Notes: generated from the sequence alone by a model not told the origin. Numbered from the stretch's first letter, positions 45,540-57,365 are shown. The stretch is DNA of 64,000 nt from Cricetomys ansorgei (GCA_026225945.1 JAMJFZ010003640.1:18155-82154); one strand, 5' to 3'. Made by a program: numbers and translations.

Positions 45540-46045
45540 GGCTATCTGCCATTCGTGTAATGATTTGGGTGGAGGCATTTGAATCCTAAATGGTCCAAAG
45601 AGGGCCAATTATCATTTCATGAGCACATGATCATTAGTATTATTCATTAGCAAGGTTCATCTGTAGATCTTAACAGTCTTTGCCAAACAAGTAGCATTAA
45701 CCAGGGCTTTGTGGATGAGCTCTCAGGAGGAGACCTTAAGGTCTCAGGAGATCTCTTCCTGTAATAAACTCAGGTCAGGAATGTGCTTCTGAGAAAGTTG
45801 GAAGCCAAGGAAATAAAGAATTCTGCTTTTGTCGGACGCCAAGTATCCGAGGGACCCTTGAAAGCAAATAAAGTGCTAACAACCATTAATTATCATAAGG
45901 GGTGGGTCCTCCTCTGAGAAGGTGCTGATTTTTTTTTATTAGCATAAGGACTATTTTTAATTGGATCTGATAATAACACCCTCTGAGCCATATAAACACC
46001 AGAATGGTTCTGAGACCATAAATTTAAAATTCTAAACCTGAGGTA
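45540..46045. promoter_or_regulatory. AT-rich homeodomain-site cluster, possible enhancer
   Basis: Repeat-free segment with many homeodomain-like cores: CCAATTATCATT, ATCATTAGTATTATTCATTAG, CATTAATTATCATAAGG, TATTAGCATAAGGA, TTTTTAATTGG and GATAATAAC. The ATCATAAGG/AGCATAAGG pair occurs twice about 50 bp apart. Enhancer function is inference from motif density and proximity to the candidate exon. Confidence 0.3.
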
Positions 46046-46306
46046 TCAAGGAGAAAGGACAATACAATTGTTCACTTCTCTAACAGAAAGACCAGACTAA
46101 AATGAAAGAGCTTCTGGGGGGACCTGCCTTGAAGGAGATGGTTTGTGCACACTAGGGAGCTGGGTTCGGGAACATTTTCTTAGAAGTCCACTGGAGACTT
46201 GGCCTGTACTGTACCCTCCAACTAAAGATCAGGCACAAACTCATTCTTATGCGTTTCAAAGGCCTCATATTTCTTTTCTTTCCCCTATTTGGTCCCTCCA
46301 GTCCCA

Positions 46307-46307
<1 letters not shown>

Positions 46308-46362
<55 letters not shown>

Positions 46363-46461
46363 ATACACACATATACACACACATACACACACACATACAT
46401 ATACACACACACATACACACACACACATACACACATATACACACACATACAACACACACAT

Positions 46462-46494
<33 letters not shown>

Positions 46495-46540
46495 TACACA
46501 CATACACACACACACACTCACACACACACACACACATACC
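46308..46540. repeat. (CA)n compound array
   Basis: About 24 pure CA units, then CATACA, TATACA and CACTCA variants for a total of about 230 bp. All histidine/threonine or cysteine/valine frames across it are artefacts. Confidence 0.95.
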
Positions 46541-47300
46541 CCTTTCCCCTTCTCTCTGTCTTTCCCCCTTTTTGACTGGAAAAGTTTCCAGTTTCCTAAA
46601 AAGATTTCCCACATTCTTTTTAGTTCTCTTTTAGGCAAACTGCTGCCTGTGTGGTATAATTAAGTTTCTTTTCTTTTCTTTCTTTTCTTTTTCCTTTGCA
46701 CTGACTCTGCCGCTGGACAGTGCCATAAATCTTGTGAACAAATGTTCAGGCTAAAACCCTCTGCATGAGCACCATAATTTAAGTGGATTCATCCTCAGTT
46801 CATCTCGTGGAGACATGATCTCATAGCATCTGTTCTGGACAAAGACAGCCACCCTGATTACCTGAGGTACAGTTTGTCCTAGATCACTGCAGATAGGTCC
46901 TTTTCTTTTTAAGGGAGTCGATGTATGATTTGCTATTTTTGTATTATGCAGAAAGCATGCATATGTGTATGTATTCATGCTTGCATACATATCGATGCAC
47001 AAAGCATGCCACGAAGAAAATGTTTTTAAAAAATCAATATTGTTTTGTTTCTTGAAATAAAATCACCTTCTACTCTTGTGCTAGATACTTGGTTGCAGGT
47101 TTGAGCATCTTTCTCTGTAGTTTCTGAGTCCTGCACTCACCTTTCCTGTGAAAAGGATCCAGGGTATTCTCTATGGTACTCTTGTTGCTGGGCAGAATTT
47201 CAAGGTGAAAAGCAGATATGCAACTTTGCTTAGGAAAATGTTCATTTGATTGGATTGTGTCCCAGTTTGATTGACTATTATTTAAAAACATTCATTGATT
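46541..47300. other. No recognised interspersed repeat
   Basis: A short TTTCT patch lies at about 46668-46692. Otherwise nothing recognised. Confidence 0.4.
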
Positions 47301-47327
47301 GTGTGTGTGTGTGTGTGTGTGTGTGTA
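47301..47327. repeat. (TG)n microsatellite, short
   Basis: About 13 TG units. Confidence 0.93.
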
Positions 47328-48004
47328 CATGTCATATCATGTGTGTAGAAATGAGAAGAAATTTGTAGAAGCAGATTCTCTCTTTCCACCAAGTGGGCTG
47401 TGAGGCAAACTCAGATTGTCAGGTTCAGAAGCTACTGTCTTTAGCCATGCACCCACCTTGTTGGCCCTGATTGGCTGATATCACGAGCATTTCCTGAAAG
47501 TGAACAATTGACCACACTTCCTTGCAGCTTGCTAAGGCAGTCAGGTCCGTTTCGTCTCCAACATTCTGAGCACACTAGAGCATCCTGACTTTGTGTCACT
47601 ACCTTAGACATGCGTCTGCTTCCACCCGCCTTGTGCTGTTTGGTAACATATTGCTCTTGATGCTGAGTTTTATAGGAAATGTGAGACAAAATACTCGAAC
47701 ACCCTGCCATTCTTCACAGACCCCTCGATTCTCTGTTATGCTCCCTCTTTACCCACACAACCTAAAGTTAGCTGTTTTATTAATATGTAGGGTAATGATA
47801 GGAATGTGTTACAAAAGACAAGAGTAGAATACACATCTAATTTTTATCTGAGAGAGCTAGTTAGTGGATGGAAGTGCTGGCTCTGGACCATCCGAAGTTT
47901 CTGTAATGTTAGGCTTACAAACAAGGTGGATTTCAACAGTGATAAATGTACACCAGCTCACATGTTCCGCAGACCAGCTGCACCAACACAAAACACAGGA
48001 GGGA
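47328..48004. other. Single-copy sequence with no recognised feature
   Basis: Nothing assignable. Frames at 47441-48061 overlap on both strands and look random. Confidence 0.4.
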
Positions 48005-48019
48005 TGGTTTAGCAATGAA

Positions 48020-48125
48020 CACATAGGCTGGGGATACACCCAGTGGGATAACATGTGCTAAGCTTGTGTGAGGCCACGGCTGTGATCACAGAGATTCAGT
48101 CCCCAACACCACACCACCAAAAAGA
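48020..48125 (+). mobile_element. ID-type SINE fragment
   Basis: ATAGGCTGGGGATACACCCA, GTGGGATAACATGTGCTAAG, AGATTCAGTCCCCAACACCA and an A-rich end follow the tRNA-Ala-derived ID order. Diverged from the rat ID consensus, so probably an old ID-like copy. Confidence 0.6.
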
Positions 48126-48229
48126 AGGATACATGTGTTTAAGAAAGCATACACTTTCATAAATGACACCAACCTCCACAGGAGTCCATTGTGTAAGACA
48201 CGGATTAAGACGCATGAGGTACTTTTATC

Positions 48230-48280
48230 CGTGTGTATGTGTGTGCGTGTGTGTATGTGTGCGTGTGCACCTGTGCATGC
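48230..48280. repeat. Degenerate (TG)n array
   Basis: TG units interrupted by CG, TATG and CACC. Confidence 0.85.
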
Positions 48281-49439
48281 ATTTGCCTTGAGAAAATGAT
48301 AATTAGAGGTGACAAATATAGACATGTAGCCTACATGTGAAGACAGTTTTGTGTCTCTGTGCTATAAAAGAGGCCTTGGAAACTGTGACTCATCTCATCA
48401 AAGGCTTGAAAGAAAATGGTTCTATTTTGTTTTACTTTATTTTATTTTTAAGTCATATAGGAAATGTCTGGAGAAAAGTAAATTCTTACCCAGATGTGGA
48501 AAGGACTTGATCTTTGTGTTCTAAGATATTGCAGAGGTTTTCCTTAGGAAGATGAACCGTGTCCTTCTCTGTGGACGGGGAAAGAAGCCATAGTCAGTCT
48601 CGAGGATCCCTGGTGATCCTGCCGGATTGTTTGCTTTCTCTTTTAGTTCTTTACTCATAAGTCCATTGGAAAACCCACGGCAGTCTTTTTCATTTAAAGA
48701 TGATGTCTTTGTTGCTGCAGTCGTGAAATGCTATAATTGCATGGTCCTGTTCTATTAGCATAAAAAATGGAGCACAACTGACCAAAGGTGCTGTCTTGTG
48801 AGAGAAAGCCAGGAACTTAGGAGAAGATGAGGCAGAATGTCTAAAACGGAAGTCTCTGAGATTGGTTTCTGCTTTGCAGAAAATGAACACAACTGAAGAG
48901 AAACAGGGAGTATATTTTGGTAATCAGAAGCAGGAAGGAGTCACTTGGGCAGTGGGAACAGAGATTATCAGTTTAGGACAAAAGACTGGTCTGGGAGGCA
49001 TTTCCATAGCGACTCAACCAAGAGCCCAGCCTAGCTGTCCTGCAGCAAGAGTGTTATTGGATAGACACATGGACAGAATCTATAGTGACAAACTCTCAAA
49101 TGACTGATTCTCAACAGTCTGCGAATTTACCGAATGTGGTTGGATTTCTTGAACTGAGATTGAGATATCGCGCTTTCAATTTGTGTTTGGTGTTATATGG
49201 AAACACGGTGATTCATTGGAAATACAATTGGCAGTTGCTAGAACTCTGGCTCTACCTTGACCTTGGCCGTGTGTATACAGTATATTTGCTCACATTTTGT
49301 CACTCCAGTAAGGTGAGAACAATCACCAAATACCACTGGCTCCTCAGCAGAAATACGAAAAGGTGTGAATAAGTGGGCTGCTTCTGTTGTCTTATGCTTC
49401 CCATGCCTAGTAGGCAAGGAGAGTCCTTCTGTCCGTCTG
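48281..49439. other. Single-copy sequence with no recognised feature
   Basis: About 1.1 kb. A T/A-rich stretch lies at 48423-48452. No repeat family or credible exon. Confidence 0.4.
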
Positions 49440-50027
49440 CCCCAGTTCCTTTTCTGTTGCTCTGATGAAACCCACTGACAAAAGCAACTGAAGGGTGAGA
49501 TGGTGTACTGCAGCTCACAGCTCAATGCTCACCCCGTTACGGAGGGAAGTCAAGGCTGGGAGCTGGGAGCAGCTGGTCACACTGCATTTGCAGTCGGAAG
49601 AGGGAAATGAATGCATCTTGATTCCAAGTTCTGCTTCTCTGTTTACAGGGTTCGGGATCTCTGCCGGGGAATGGTGCTACCCAGGAACACAGGTCAGGTC
49701 TCCCCAGCTCCACACAATCAAGATAATCCCTCACAGGCGTGCCCAGAGACCCATCCCCTTCAGCAGTGGATCTTCAACCTGTGGGCCTTGGCCCCTTTGG
49801 GAGTCAAACAACCATTTCCCAGGGGTCACCTAAGACCAACCATCTGCATGTCAGATATTTACATTACGATTCATAACAGTAGCAAAATTACACTTATGAA
49901 GTAGCAACAAAAATAATTTTATGGCTGGGGTGAAGGGAGAGGTCACCACACCATGAAGAACTGTATTAAAGGGCTGCAGCATTAAGAAGCTTGAAAATCA
50001 CAAGTTGACAACGCTAACCATTACACC
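49440..50027 (-). mobile_element. MaLR-type LTR split by a URR1 insertion
   Basis: The first part (49440-49763) has TTCTGTTGCTCTGATGAAAC, GGGAAGTCAAGGCTGGGAGC, CAGCTGGTCACACTGCATTT, GGGGAATGGTGCTACCCAGG and AATCAAGATAATCCCTCACA. After URR1, the family's terminal block resumes at about 50002 (CAAGTTGACAACGCTAACCA). The LTR was therefore in place before the DNA transposon landed. Confidence 0.7.
49764..50001 (+). mobile_element. URR1 hAT-Charlie element, nested
   Basis: CAGTGGATCTTCAACCTGTG, GCCCCTTTGGGAGTCAAACA, TATTTACATTACGATTCATA, ACAGTAGCAAAATTACACTT, AAAAATAATTTTATGGCTGG and AACTGTATTAAAGGGCTGCA lead to the degenerate right terminus. Full length, non-autonomous, opposite in orientation to the copy at 37447. 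Confidence 0.92.
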
Positions 50028-51419
50028 ATCCTCATTTTGCTTTACCCAGCATTGTGCAGCTGGTGCTGTGTTTCTCCTCAGCCTTCTCTTGGGGGGGCGG
50101 GTGAAAATTTAAGAGTCATAGCTGATACTTACACGGCACAGGTTATTATGACTACAATTGCTTCGAATTTTTATGATTCCTGATCCTGCAGTAATCCAGG
50201 GGGTATTCCCAAATCCCTTGGCAAAAACTGTTTACCCATAAACACTTTCCTGAAGGCTGAGTGGCAATTAAGGTAATGGTTCTGGTGTAGGTAAAGGTAA
50301 ATGACCCCGTTAAGGCCTTGGCCTAAATGGTGCCCTGGCGGCCGGAGGCTGTTAGTAAGGAGCAGTTCATTCGCACTGATTATTTTATTCAACATATCTC
50401 AAGTCCTCTATCATGATTACATGCTACATGTTCGTGTAACACCCTTCATAGTGTGATGCGGGACGCTTCACTTGGGTTGGGATGGTGTGAGTGGGAATGT
50501 GCACCCCAGAAATTTGAACTGCTGCCTGGAAGCCTGCACACCCTAAACTGAAAGTTCAGGCTCTTGGGTGACAGTCATCTCCTTTATTCCCAGGAATTAG
50601 TAGTATTAATCTTGGCTTAACCACACTAAGATCCCGTAATTGCCCACGCACTGATTTATTTCAGTCAGTGTCATGAGTCCATCTAAATCCTTCACCTACG
50701 GAGAGAGCTTGCAAACCCTGGAAAGTATTATTCACTTGACTACCCTGCTGGTGCTGTCGTAAAATGCTGCTTAACTAGTACTAACGCCACAGCATTTACT
50801 GGATCTCCAGGATGGGGCTTCTAATCCCTTACTCTGTGTGCGTGGTAGGCTCTTTGAAGGGAACATGGCATCCTCTAAGAAGCGCAAGATTGTTATCATG
50901 CAGAGTCAGCAAAGAAGGCCCTACTGTACAGGGCCCAGGATACAGAGCCTCTGCTTCAGGTTGCCTGCACTGGCTACAGCCAAATCCAAACCAGCCCTTA
51001 TCTGGGAGAGACTACTATCAGTCTTGATGCTTCTAGAGTGGAATTGGTCACTCCCACAACTCTGTACTAATCAAGAGAAAATCAGAATGAAGAGTGAAGT
51101 GTCAAGATGTTATTTGCAGACCCATTTCTCCAGAAGTCCAAGATCCCAGGGTGTTGGTTGATAACCATGTGCCTATGCAGCTGCCTTTCCCTCCTGTTTA
51201 GTGAGATTTGTGGTTTTATTTTATCTGAGCTAGTTTCCAATTTCAAGGATGACATGGAGAAAGGAGACTCTGTTCCCTCTGTTGAACTGGAATCTTGAAC
51301 ACTACTACATGGGCGAGAAATTAGAAATGGAATAAACCCCAGTGTACAACGGCACAGCCCTCCTAAGCCTACATATAACCCACTGAGTGTAAAACCCAGT
51401 AATTTTTGATGAAACCTCT
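50028..51419. other. Single-copy sequence with no recognised feature
   Basis: Includes a short G-run (GGGGGGGCGGG, about 50091) and a repeat-free GC-mixed block at 50162-50440 (TAAGGCCTTGGCCTAAATGG, GGCGGCCGGAGG). A plus-strand frame at 50838-51161 starts near a lysine/arginine-rich peptide but matches no family I can name. Confidence 0.4.
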
Positions 51420-51530
51420 GCCACTGAGGCAAAAAGTGGGTTTGAGTCCTCAGCACACAGTCCAGAGCTAAGCCTGGCAGGCAGAGATTCATGGGAAAGA
51501 GCTGCTAGTCTTGTCAGTCCTCACCTTCCC

Positions 51531-51735
51531 CCTGCTTGAAGATCTCAAGCAAGCTGGCCCACGAGCTTCCAGGGAGGTCCCTGTCCTTACTTCCTCTCTT
51601 GCCCAGGAGCCATGGGAGCCCCAGGATTACAGACACATGCCACCACACTCGGCTTTATATGGACTCTGGGGATTTTAACCCAAGCCCTCACATTTGCACA
51701 GTAAGTGCTTTACCTACCACCTTTCCAGCCCAATG
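51531..51735 (-). mobile_element. B4-type SINE, partial
   Basis: Read on plus: CTCAAGCAAGCTGGCCCACG, AGCCCCAGGATTACAGACAC, ATGCCACCACACTCGGCTTT, TGGGGATTTTAACCCAAGCC, TTTGCACAGTAAGTGCTTTA and CCTACCACCTTTCCAGCCCA. Reverse B4 order lacking the tail side. Confidence 0.78.
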
Positions 51736-52210
51736 TCATGTTCACTTAGTGGGGTTTCAGACAGTGAAGTGCTAGAGCTCATGAGTTCTGTTTTCCAGGA
51801 GAGTGTGTGTAACTTTTAATTGTCAAAGGTACCAGGCACTCTGAAGTCACATTGCAGTATTCTAACACATTGTTCTATCTTCCCTCATGGCCCAGGACTT
51901 AAAGTCATCAACTAATTTAGGTAACAATCTGGTGACCAAGTGCATTTTCTCAGAGACTCTACCCACAAATCTCTGCAATGCCACAACTCTTCAAAGTACC
52001 AGCAAAATTGAAATGGGGAGACCATATGGTTCCAATTAAGATTCAGATTTGTCTGAGTCAGTCATCAGGCATCAAAATAGGAATAGCTGACCAAACCCAT
52101 TTCAATATCATAAGAAAGAGGAAGGAAGGAGCAGAGCTTCCAGAAGCTGCTGGGCCTGCTCCAGATGGCACAGATTGAATCTAAAAAGTCACGGACAGCT
52201 TTGCAGGGTT

Positions 52211-52211
<1 letters not shown>
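51736..52211. other. No recognised feature
   Basis: Single-copy sequence; nothing recognised. Confidence 0.4.
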
Positions 52212-52250
<39 letters not shown>

Positions 52251-52472
52251 GGTGTGTCTGTCTGTTAGTGTGTGTGTATATGTGTATATGTGTGTAAGAA
52301 TGTATGTATGTGTGTGTGTGTTTAAGTATGTGTATGTGGGTAAGTGTATATGTGTGTGTGTATGTCTATGTGTGTATATGTGTGAGTATGTGTGTAAGTA
52401 TGTATGTGTGTGTACGTGTGTAAGTGTATATGTGTATGTGTGTGTGTATGTGTGTGTGTATGTGTGTGCGCT
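52212..52472. repeat. (TG)n compound array
   Basis: About 18 pure TG units followed by TATG, TAAG and GTATG variants. Total about 260 bp, resembling a smaller, strand-reversed version of the array at 26222. Confidence 0.95.
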
Positions 52473-52924
52473 TGTGTTCACTTCTGTTCAGTACACCACA
52501 TAGGTAGCTTGATGTATCTATTAACAAGGGACTGCAACCAGTGAGTCAGGAAAAGAAGTAGTCTTCAATGCAAGCCCTGTCCCACCTGCATGGCCGCTTC
52601 TCAGATTAGAGACAGATCACAGACTGAGAGAAACTTGCAAAGCTGAGAGGTCCAATTGGGAATGAGCTTACAGTGCCTCCTCTAGCCCTGGTTGCTGCCA
52701 GCTAGACTTCACACCTCAGAGCAAGGGCAGCCCATACCCTTTATTCTGTCTTCTATGGCATCAGTGTTTGCTGGGTTCTCCCATGGAGTATCTGCACTCA
52801 GCCACAGGTCAAGAACACCCCACCCAGCTGCAGAAAGATGACAACAAAGTGAAGCTCCAGACAGAGCTCAAGACAGCGACAATCAAAGGCATAGGGCCAT
52901 CATGTGTGTGCCTGTACATATGTG

Positions 52925-52928
<4 letters not shown>
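52473..52928. other. No recognised feature
   Basis: Single-copy sequence; nothing recognised. Confidence 0.4.
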
Positions 52929-52977
<49 letters not shown>

Positions 52978-52985
52978 AAGAGAGA
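52929..52985. repeat. (GA)n microsatellite
   Basis: About 17 GA units, one GAA break, then more GA with an AAAG end. Confidence 0.95.
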
Positions 52986-53370
52986 CCCCCATGGCACTGT
53001 TGTTTGACCAACTTGTAAAGTTATATATGCTGGAAGATCCTGGAAGGCCTTTTCCTCCCCTCCCCACCCCCACCCCCCGGTTTTACTTTGAAGTCAAGAA
53101 GAGAGAACTGTTCAGCCTCAAAGCCTGGCTGCTGTGAATCCTGCTACTGAGGAAAGCATCGGAAGAGTCGTTTCCTGAATGGCTCATTTCACAATCTCCA
53201 GCACACTCAGGTAGCTGCGGATGTCCCAGTACCCAGCACTGGAGCCAGAACATGGCAGGAAGCAGATGGTGTCATATTGCCTGGGCCTCACTGTCCAGTT
53301 AAGTTGAGTGCCTGCCAAGAACAAAATAAAACATCTCTCCTTTCACAGGGCACTACACACATGGCAAGCT
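52986..53370. other. No recognised feature
   Basis: A short C-rich patch lies at about 53058-53079 (CCTCCCCACCCCCACCCCCC). Otherwise nothing. Confidence 0.4.
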
Positions 53371-53383
53371 GGGGGGGGGGGGG
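53371..53383 (+). repeat. Poly(G)13 run
   Basis: Thirteen consecutive G, flanked by AGCT and CTACTG. Confidence 0.9.
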
Positions 53384-53945
53384 CTACTGCGGCGGTGACT
53401 GCAAGTTCTGAAGAGAGAGGCACAGGTGCGTTCTGATGGAAGAGAGGAGGGCACAGGGTGGAACCCACAGCAGGGTCACTCTCTCTAACACACAGAGCAG
53501 AGTGGTTTGCAAGTCAGATGCTGAGAGCATCAATGGAAATTCACTCACAGCAAAAAAAGATCAACAGCTGGCATATTCTGGAGTGGCCAGATGGACAGTT
53601 GGGTCACAGGTCATCGAATCAGTCATACAGTGCCACATAAAGCAGCAGGCTGGCACTAACAGGGAAGACCTACCTGGCAGACTAGCATACAGGCATGCAG
53701 CATAGCATAGCTACCTAGGAAAGGCCTGCAAGGTGGAGAGAATGAGAAAAACAAGGTTCTACTCCAACCCCATTGGTCAAGTTCCCGATACAAGCATTAC
53801 CTATTTATGTTGTGTGTATGTACAAAGAATATGTGTAACCTCCCAGGTGACATCTTAAGCATTTATTATGTATTAGCTTCCTAAATACAGATGTTACATC
53901 TTGGCTCATTAGCAGGATGCACATAGAGAGAATCAGCCGGACATT
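53384..53945. other. No recognised feature
   Basis: Single-copy sequence between the G and C runs; nothing recognised. Confidence 0.4.
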
Positions 53946-53959
53946 CCCCCCCCCCCCCC
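53946..53959 (+). repeat. Poly(C)14 run
   Basis: Fourteen consecutive C, flanked by ACATT and AGCCACATG. Confidence 0.9.
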
Positions 53960-54854
53960 AGCCACATGCTAGGTCCTCTTCTGTAACCCAGATGTTCTAG
54001 AATGTATAGAGAAAAGAAGAGCGGGAGAAAAAAGCCTGCACAACTGCAGGAAAAGATGTGGAAAGGAAGACTAATGCTGTATAGAATAATTGACCTTAAG
54101 ATGAGGAATCAGAAAGACCTTCTGGATGGATCCCACCATCTAAAGGGCATCAGGGCAGAGAGGCAAGCAAGTGAAACCAGAACTGGGGTAAAAAAGGTTC
54201 AAATCTGAGCAGAAGACCCGGCTTTCTGAGTGTCTGCGTTTTCTTTTATAACATGAGAAGGGTTTTACCCTGAAGCACTGTGTGATTGAAGATTCGAGGA
54301 CTGAAGATGACAACTACTACTTGAAATTTAGCTTGAGGGAGCCAGAACCACTTCATTCAGGACATTTTCTGCCGCAGTGAATGCTGGGAAGTCACTGGAG
54401 AAGCGGACGGAAGGTAGTGACACATCAGAAGTTCAGGGCACAGCTGACTTCCGGTGAAGCTGATCCAGCAGTCACCAGCACTGTCGCTTTCTGCATTTCT
54501 TGGCTCTGGTCTTCAAGAGTCATTACATTCCTGACTCCAAACTTTGGCTTCATTCTTCAACAAAAGAAGATGAAAAAGGAGGCCACAGCTTGACGTAGCC
54601 ATGCAGCACCTTGCGCAGACCACTCCTGACCCATTTCCCCCGAGCCCACCTTGCTGCTATAGGCTGAGGGGCGGACTGAGATATGTGCAGACCCTCCGAA
54701 TTGTGGCACTTTGCCGCTCACCCCCTCTACCTTTCCCCTTACCCGTGTGTGTTAGGTCAATTACTAAACACGGAGAAATGCTGTTTTGTAGCCTTGCCCC
54801 AGATCTGCTATTGACCCAAGTCCTATTACATTGGCTCTCTACTGTTAGTCCTGT
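53960..54854. other. Single-copy sequence with no recognised feature
   Basis: No repeat family was recognised in about 0.9 kb. Confidence 0.4.
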
Positions 54855-54960
54855 TTAGGAATGTTGTGTTTCAGAGCATCCGTGTTCTGATCCCTGGCAG
54901 CCCAACATATCACCCGAAGCTGCAGTTCTCCATCTCAGCCTGAGAAGTTAAACTTCTCAG

Positions 54961-55018
54961 GAAAGGGGAGGGGAGGGGAGGAGAGGAAGGAGAGAAGAGG
55001 GGAGGGGGGAGAGGAGAA
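54961..55018 (+). repeat. GGGGA-type purine tract
   Basis: AGGGG repeated three times, then GGAGAGGAAGG and GGGGAGGGGGGAG. Almost pure purine. It lies upstream of, or within, the LTR segment that follows. Confidence 0.88.
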
Positions 55019-55024
55019 CACGGG

Positions 55025-55243
55025 TGCACCATTGCATGGGCTGGGGTCCCCTTACTGAATGGAAAGAACACCAGCATACATTTTCTGCTTCCTTTCCACC
55101 AACATGCAAAGTGAGGCATCACAGCTACCAGCCATCTCTGCCACCATAATAGACTGTAGTTTTAAACTCTAGGCCATATACTCTTTTAAGTTGCTTAGCA
55201 TCAGACATTTGGTCAAAGCAACAAGATAAGTAACTGATACACT
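55025..55243 (+). mobile_element. MaLR-type LTR, 3' part, sense
   Basis: CCAGCCATCTCTGCCACCAT, AATAGACTGTAGTTTTAAAC, CTCTTTTAAGTTGCTTAGCA, GACATTTGGTCAAAGCAACA and AGATAAGTAACTGATACACT match the 3' end of the rodent MaLR pattern in sense. The AATAAA is mutated. The upstream limit, possibly as far as 54855, is uncertain. Confidence 0.55.
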
Positions 55244-56351
55244 TCCTCAAGACCCTCAGTCCTGGGGACCTAAAACTTATACTTTTGTTCTCTTTCTCTC
55301 TCCATACTTCCTTGGCCAGAGCCTCTCTCTCTTCTCTCCCATAGCGTATCTGTAGGTATTGACAATGTTAAATGCCCACTGCCTTGACAGCATTAGCATA
55401 CAAAGCATTTGAGGCTCATACTCCGTATTAGGGGTATGAGGCAGCCATGTAGTGTGTGCGCCCAAGACCATCTGATCACAACATCAAAACAGACCTAGGG
55501 AAAATTGTGGCTCCACTTTTCAAAGCTCTCCTCCTCCACAGGACCCAAGGTAATGAAAGAAATGGAGAAAATACACATGGAACCATGTTCACAAAGGGAG
55601 GGGCACTGTTAACCAAGCCTGGTGGCCTTCTTCAAACTCTTAATTTCTTACCCCTGCCCCAGCTTAGCTCTGTGAAAGCAGAAAGAGGCAGAGATTAGTT
55701 CGTGCTGAAAAGTGAAATGACTGTCCACTAATGAGCCCTCCTCCACACCCTTAGGCTCTTCTGAAAAAGGTTTCCACTGGAAATGCAGTATTTTGTGGAT
55801 TCTCAGAGGCTTCTAATGGTACTTCATAAATATACTTTTAGCAAGTAAAAGTTCAAATAGCACAAACCCCACTTTGCTTCTTGCTTCTTGAAGACTGGTT
55901 TTTGAGATTCTAAAGCTTAGAGAGCCTTTCTAGGTAAGAACCAGAGTCAGGATGTCAGCCTACCCATACAGTGTATACCATGTTTCAGTGTTAAGCTTGG
56001 TCAACACCCCTTGAGACAATGAGCAAAGGCAGAACTTGTGTGATAGAAGGAGCATGAGAGGCAACATATAAGACCTCATTTCAGTCCTTCTACCACACGT
56101 TCAGAGGACTTAGGCACATCACACACTTCTACAAAGCACCAATTCCATGACTGCAGTGATCCAACTTAATAGCTATAGATATGGATGAGCATACTATCAT
56201 TAGATATAAAGGTTTAGATATAAAGGTTTAGACAGGATGGTGTGTCATCCCACAATGCAGACTAGTGAGCGTGACACTCAGCTACTAGAACACAGAACTA
56301 TGTCTCCTTTATGCTTGGTCCCGACACATACAACCCAACTACAACCCAAGG

Positions 56352-56353
<2 letters not shown>
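55244..56353. other. Single-copy sequence with no recognised feature
   Basis: Contains a 14-15 bp perfect direct repeat (AGATATAAAGGTTT) at about 56202-56231. Otherwise nothing recognised. Confidence 0.4.
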
Positions 56354-56399
<46 letters not shown>

Positions 56400-56498
56400 T
56401 TGGATGGATGTGTGCATAGGTAGATGTGTGTGTGCATATGTGTATATATGCATATATACTATATGGATAAATGATAGAAAGATGATAGATGGTAGATA

Positions 56499-56540
<42 letters not shown>
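56354..56540. repeat. Compound (TA)n and (GATA)n array
   Basis: About 21 TA units (56354-56396), a 100-bp variable stretch of GATG, TATG and GATA-like words, then about 10 GATA units (56502-56540). Confidence 0.95.
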
Positions 56541-57364
56541 GCATTAAAAAAAACTGAGGGATAACTGAGACATCAGTTGATATAGCTTGAAAGGTGAGTG
56601 GATGGAAATGTCCAAGAAGCAGCATCTAGGTGATTGAACACAAGTACATAATGCACAGGTACAGGGGAAGCTGAGAGTGAGACCTTCATTCTCAAACATC
56701 ATCTGTCACCCACATGGCCCCTTCCTCTGTTCCTGCTGCAACCAGTGTGCATGAATTATGTGCGTAAATAGGAACCCTTTGTCCTAGGAAATCGACTAGC
56801 ATGGCCACCTAACAGTGAAATAATTTTTCATGCAGATACCTCCCTTTAATTAAGTTTAGGGAAAAGTTCATATTTATTCTTTTGTCTTACCTCTCTAAGC
56901 TTCTGAAACTGTAAGATGAGTACATTCAAGGTCATCCAGTCAAATTCAGTGTGGGGTTAAAGAGGTCTGCTTAAATCTCTCCCAGCAGTTCATGTTTAAA
57001 TAAAGGCCGATTCATGGAGTAGACCTGAGAGATGATTGGGCTTCGATTCAAGGTACCTAACATTCACGAAGTGACTCATTTGCCATTTTTTTCAACAGAT
57101 GAGAAGGAAGCCTCCATTGTGTTCAGAAGCCTGGGGAAGAGGGAAGGATGCAGCAGGGGTGAGACACTGCAGTGACGTCCATCGTTCCTAGTCTCAGCTT
57201 TGCCCACAGAGAGGGGAGGTACGGAGAAATGGGATCAGACATCTCAATCCTCTTTCTGTATCCCTGGGAGACGTTCCCCTCCCACGTGCCTTTTGAAGGC
57301 ACTCATGCACAAAAACATAGGAAGGACTTTTCCAGATCCTTTCATATGCTCGCTATCTTTCTTG

Positions 57365-57365
<1 letters not shown>
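56541..57365. other. Single-copy sequence with no recognised feature
   Basis: Nothing assignable. Confidence 0.4.

Noticed and set aside
50838..51161. Frame starting MASSKKRKIV, considered as a transposase or pseudogene remnant
   Set aside because: After the basic start, the rest shows no transposase or other domain pattern. A lysine/arginine-rich start alone is not evidence.
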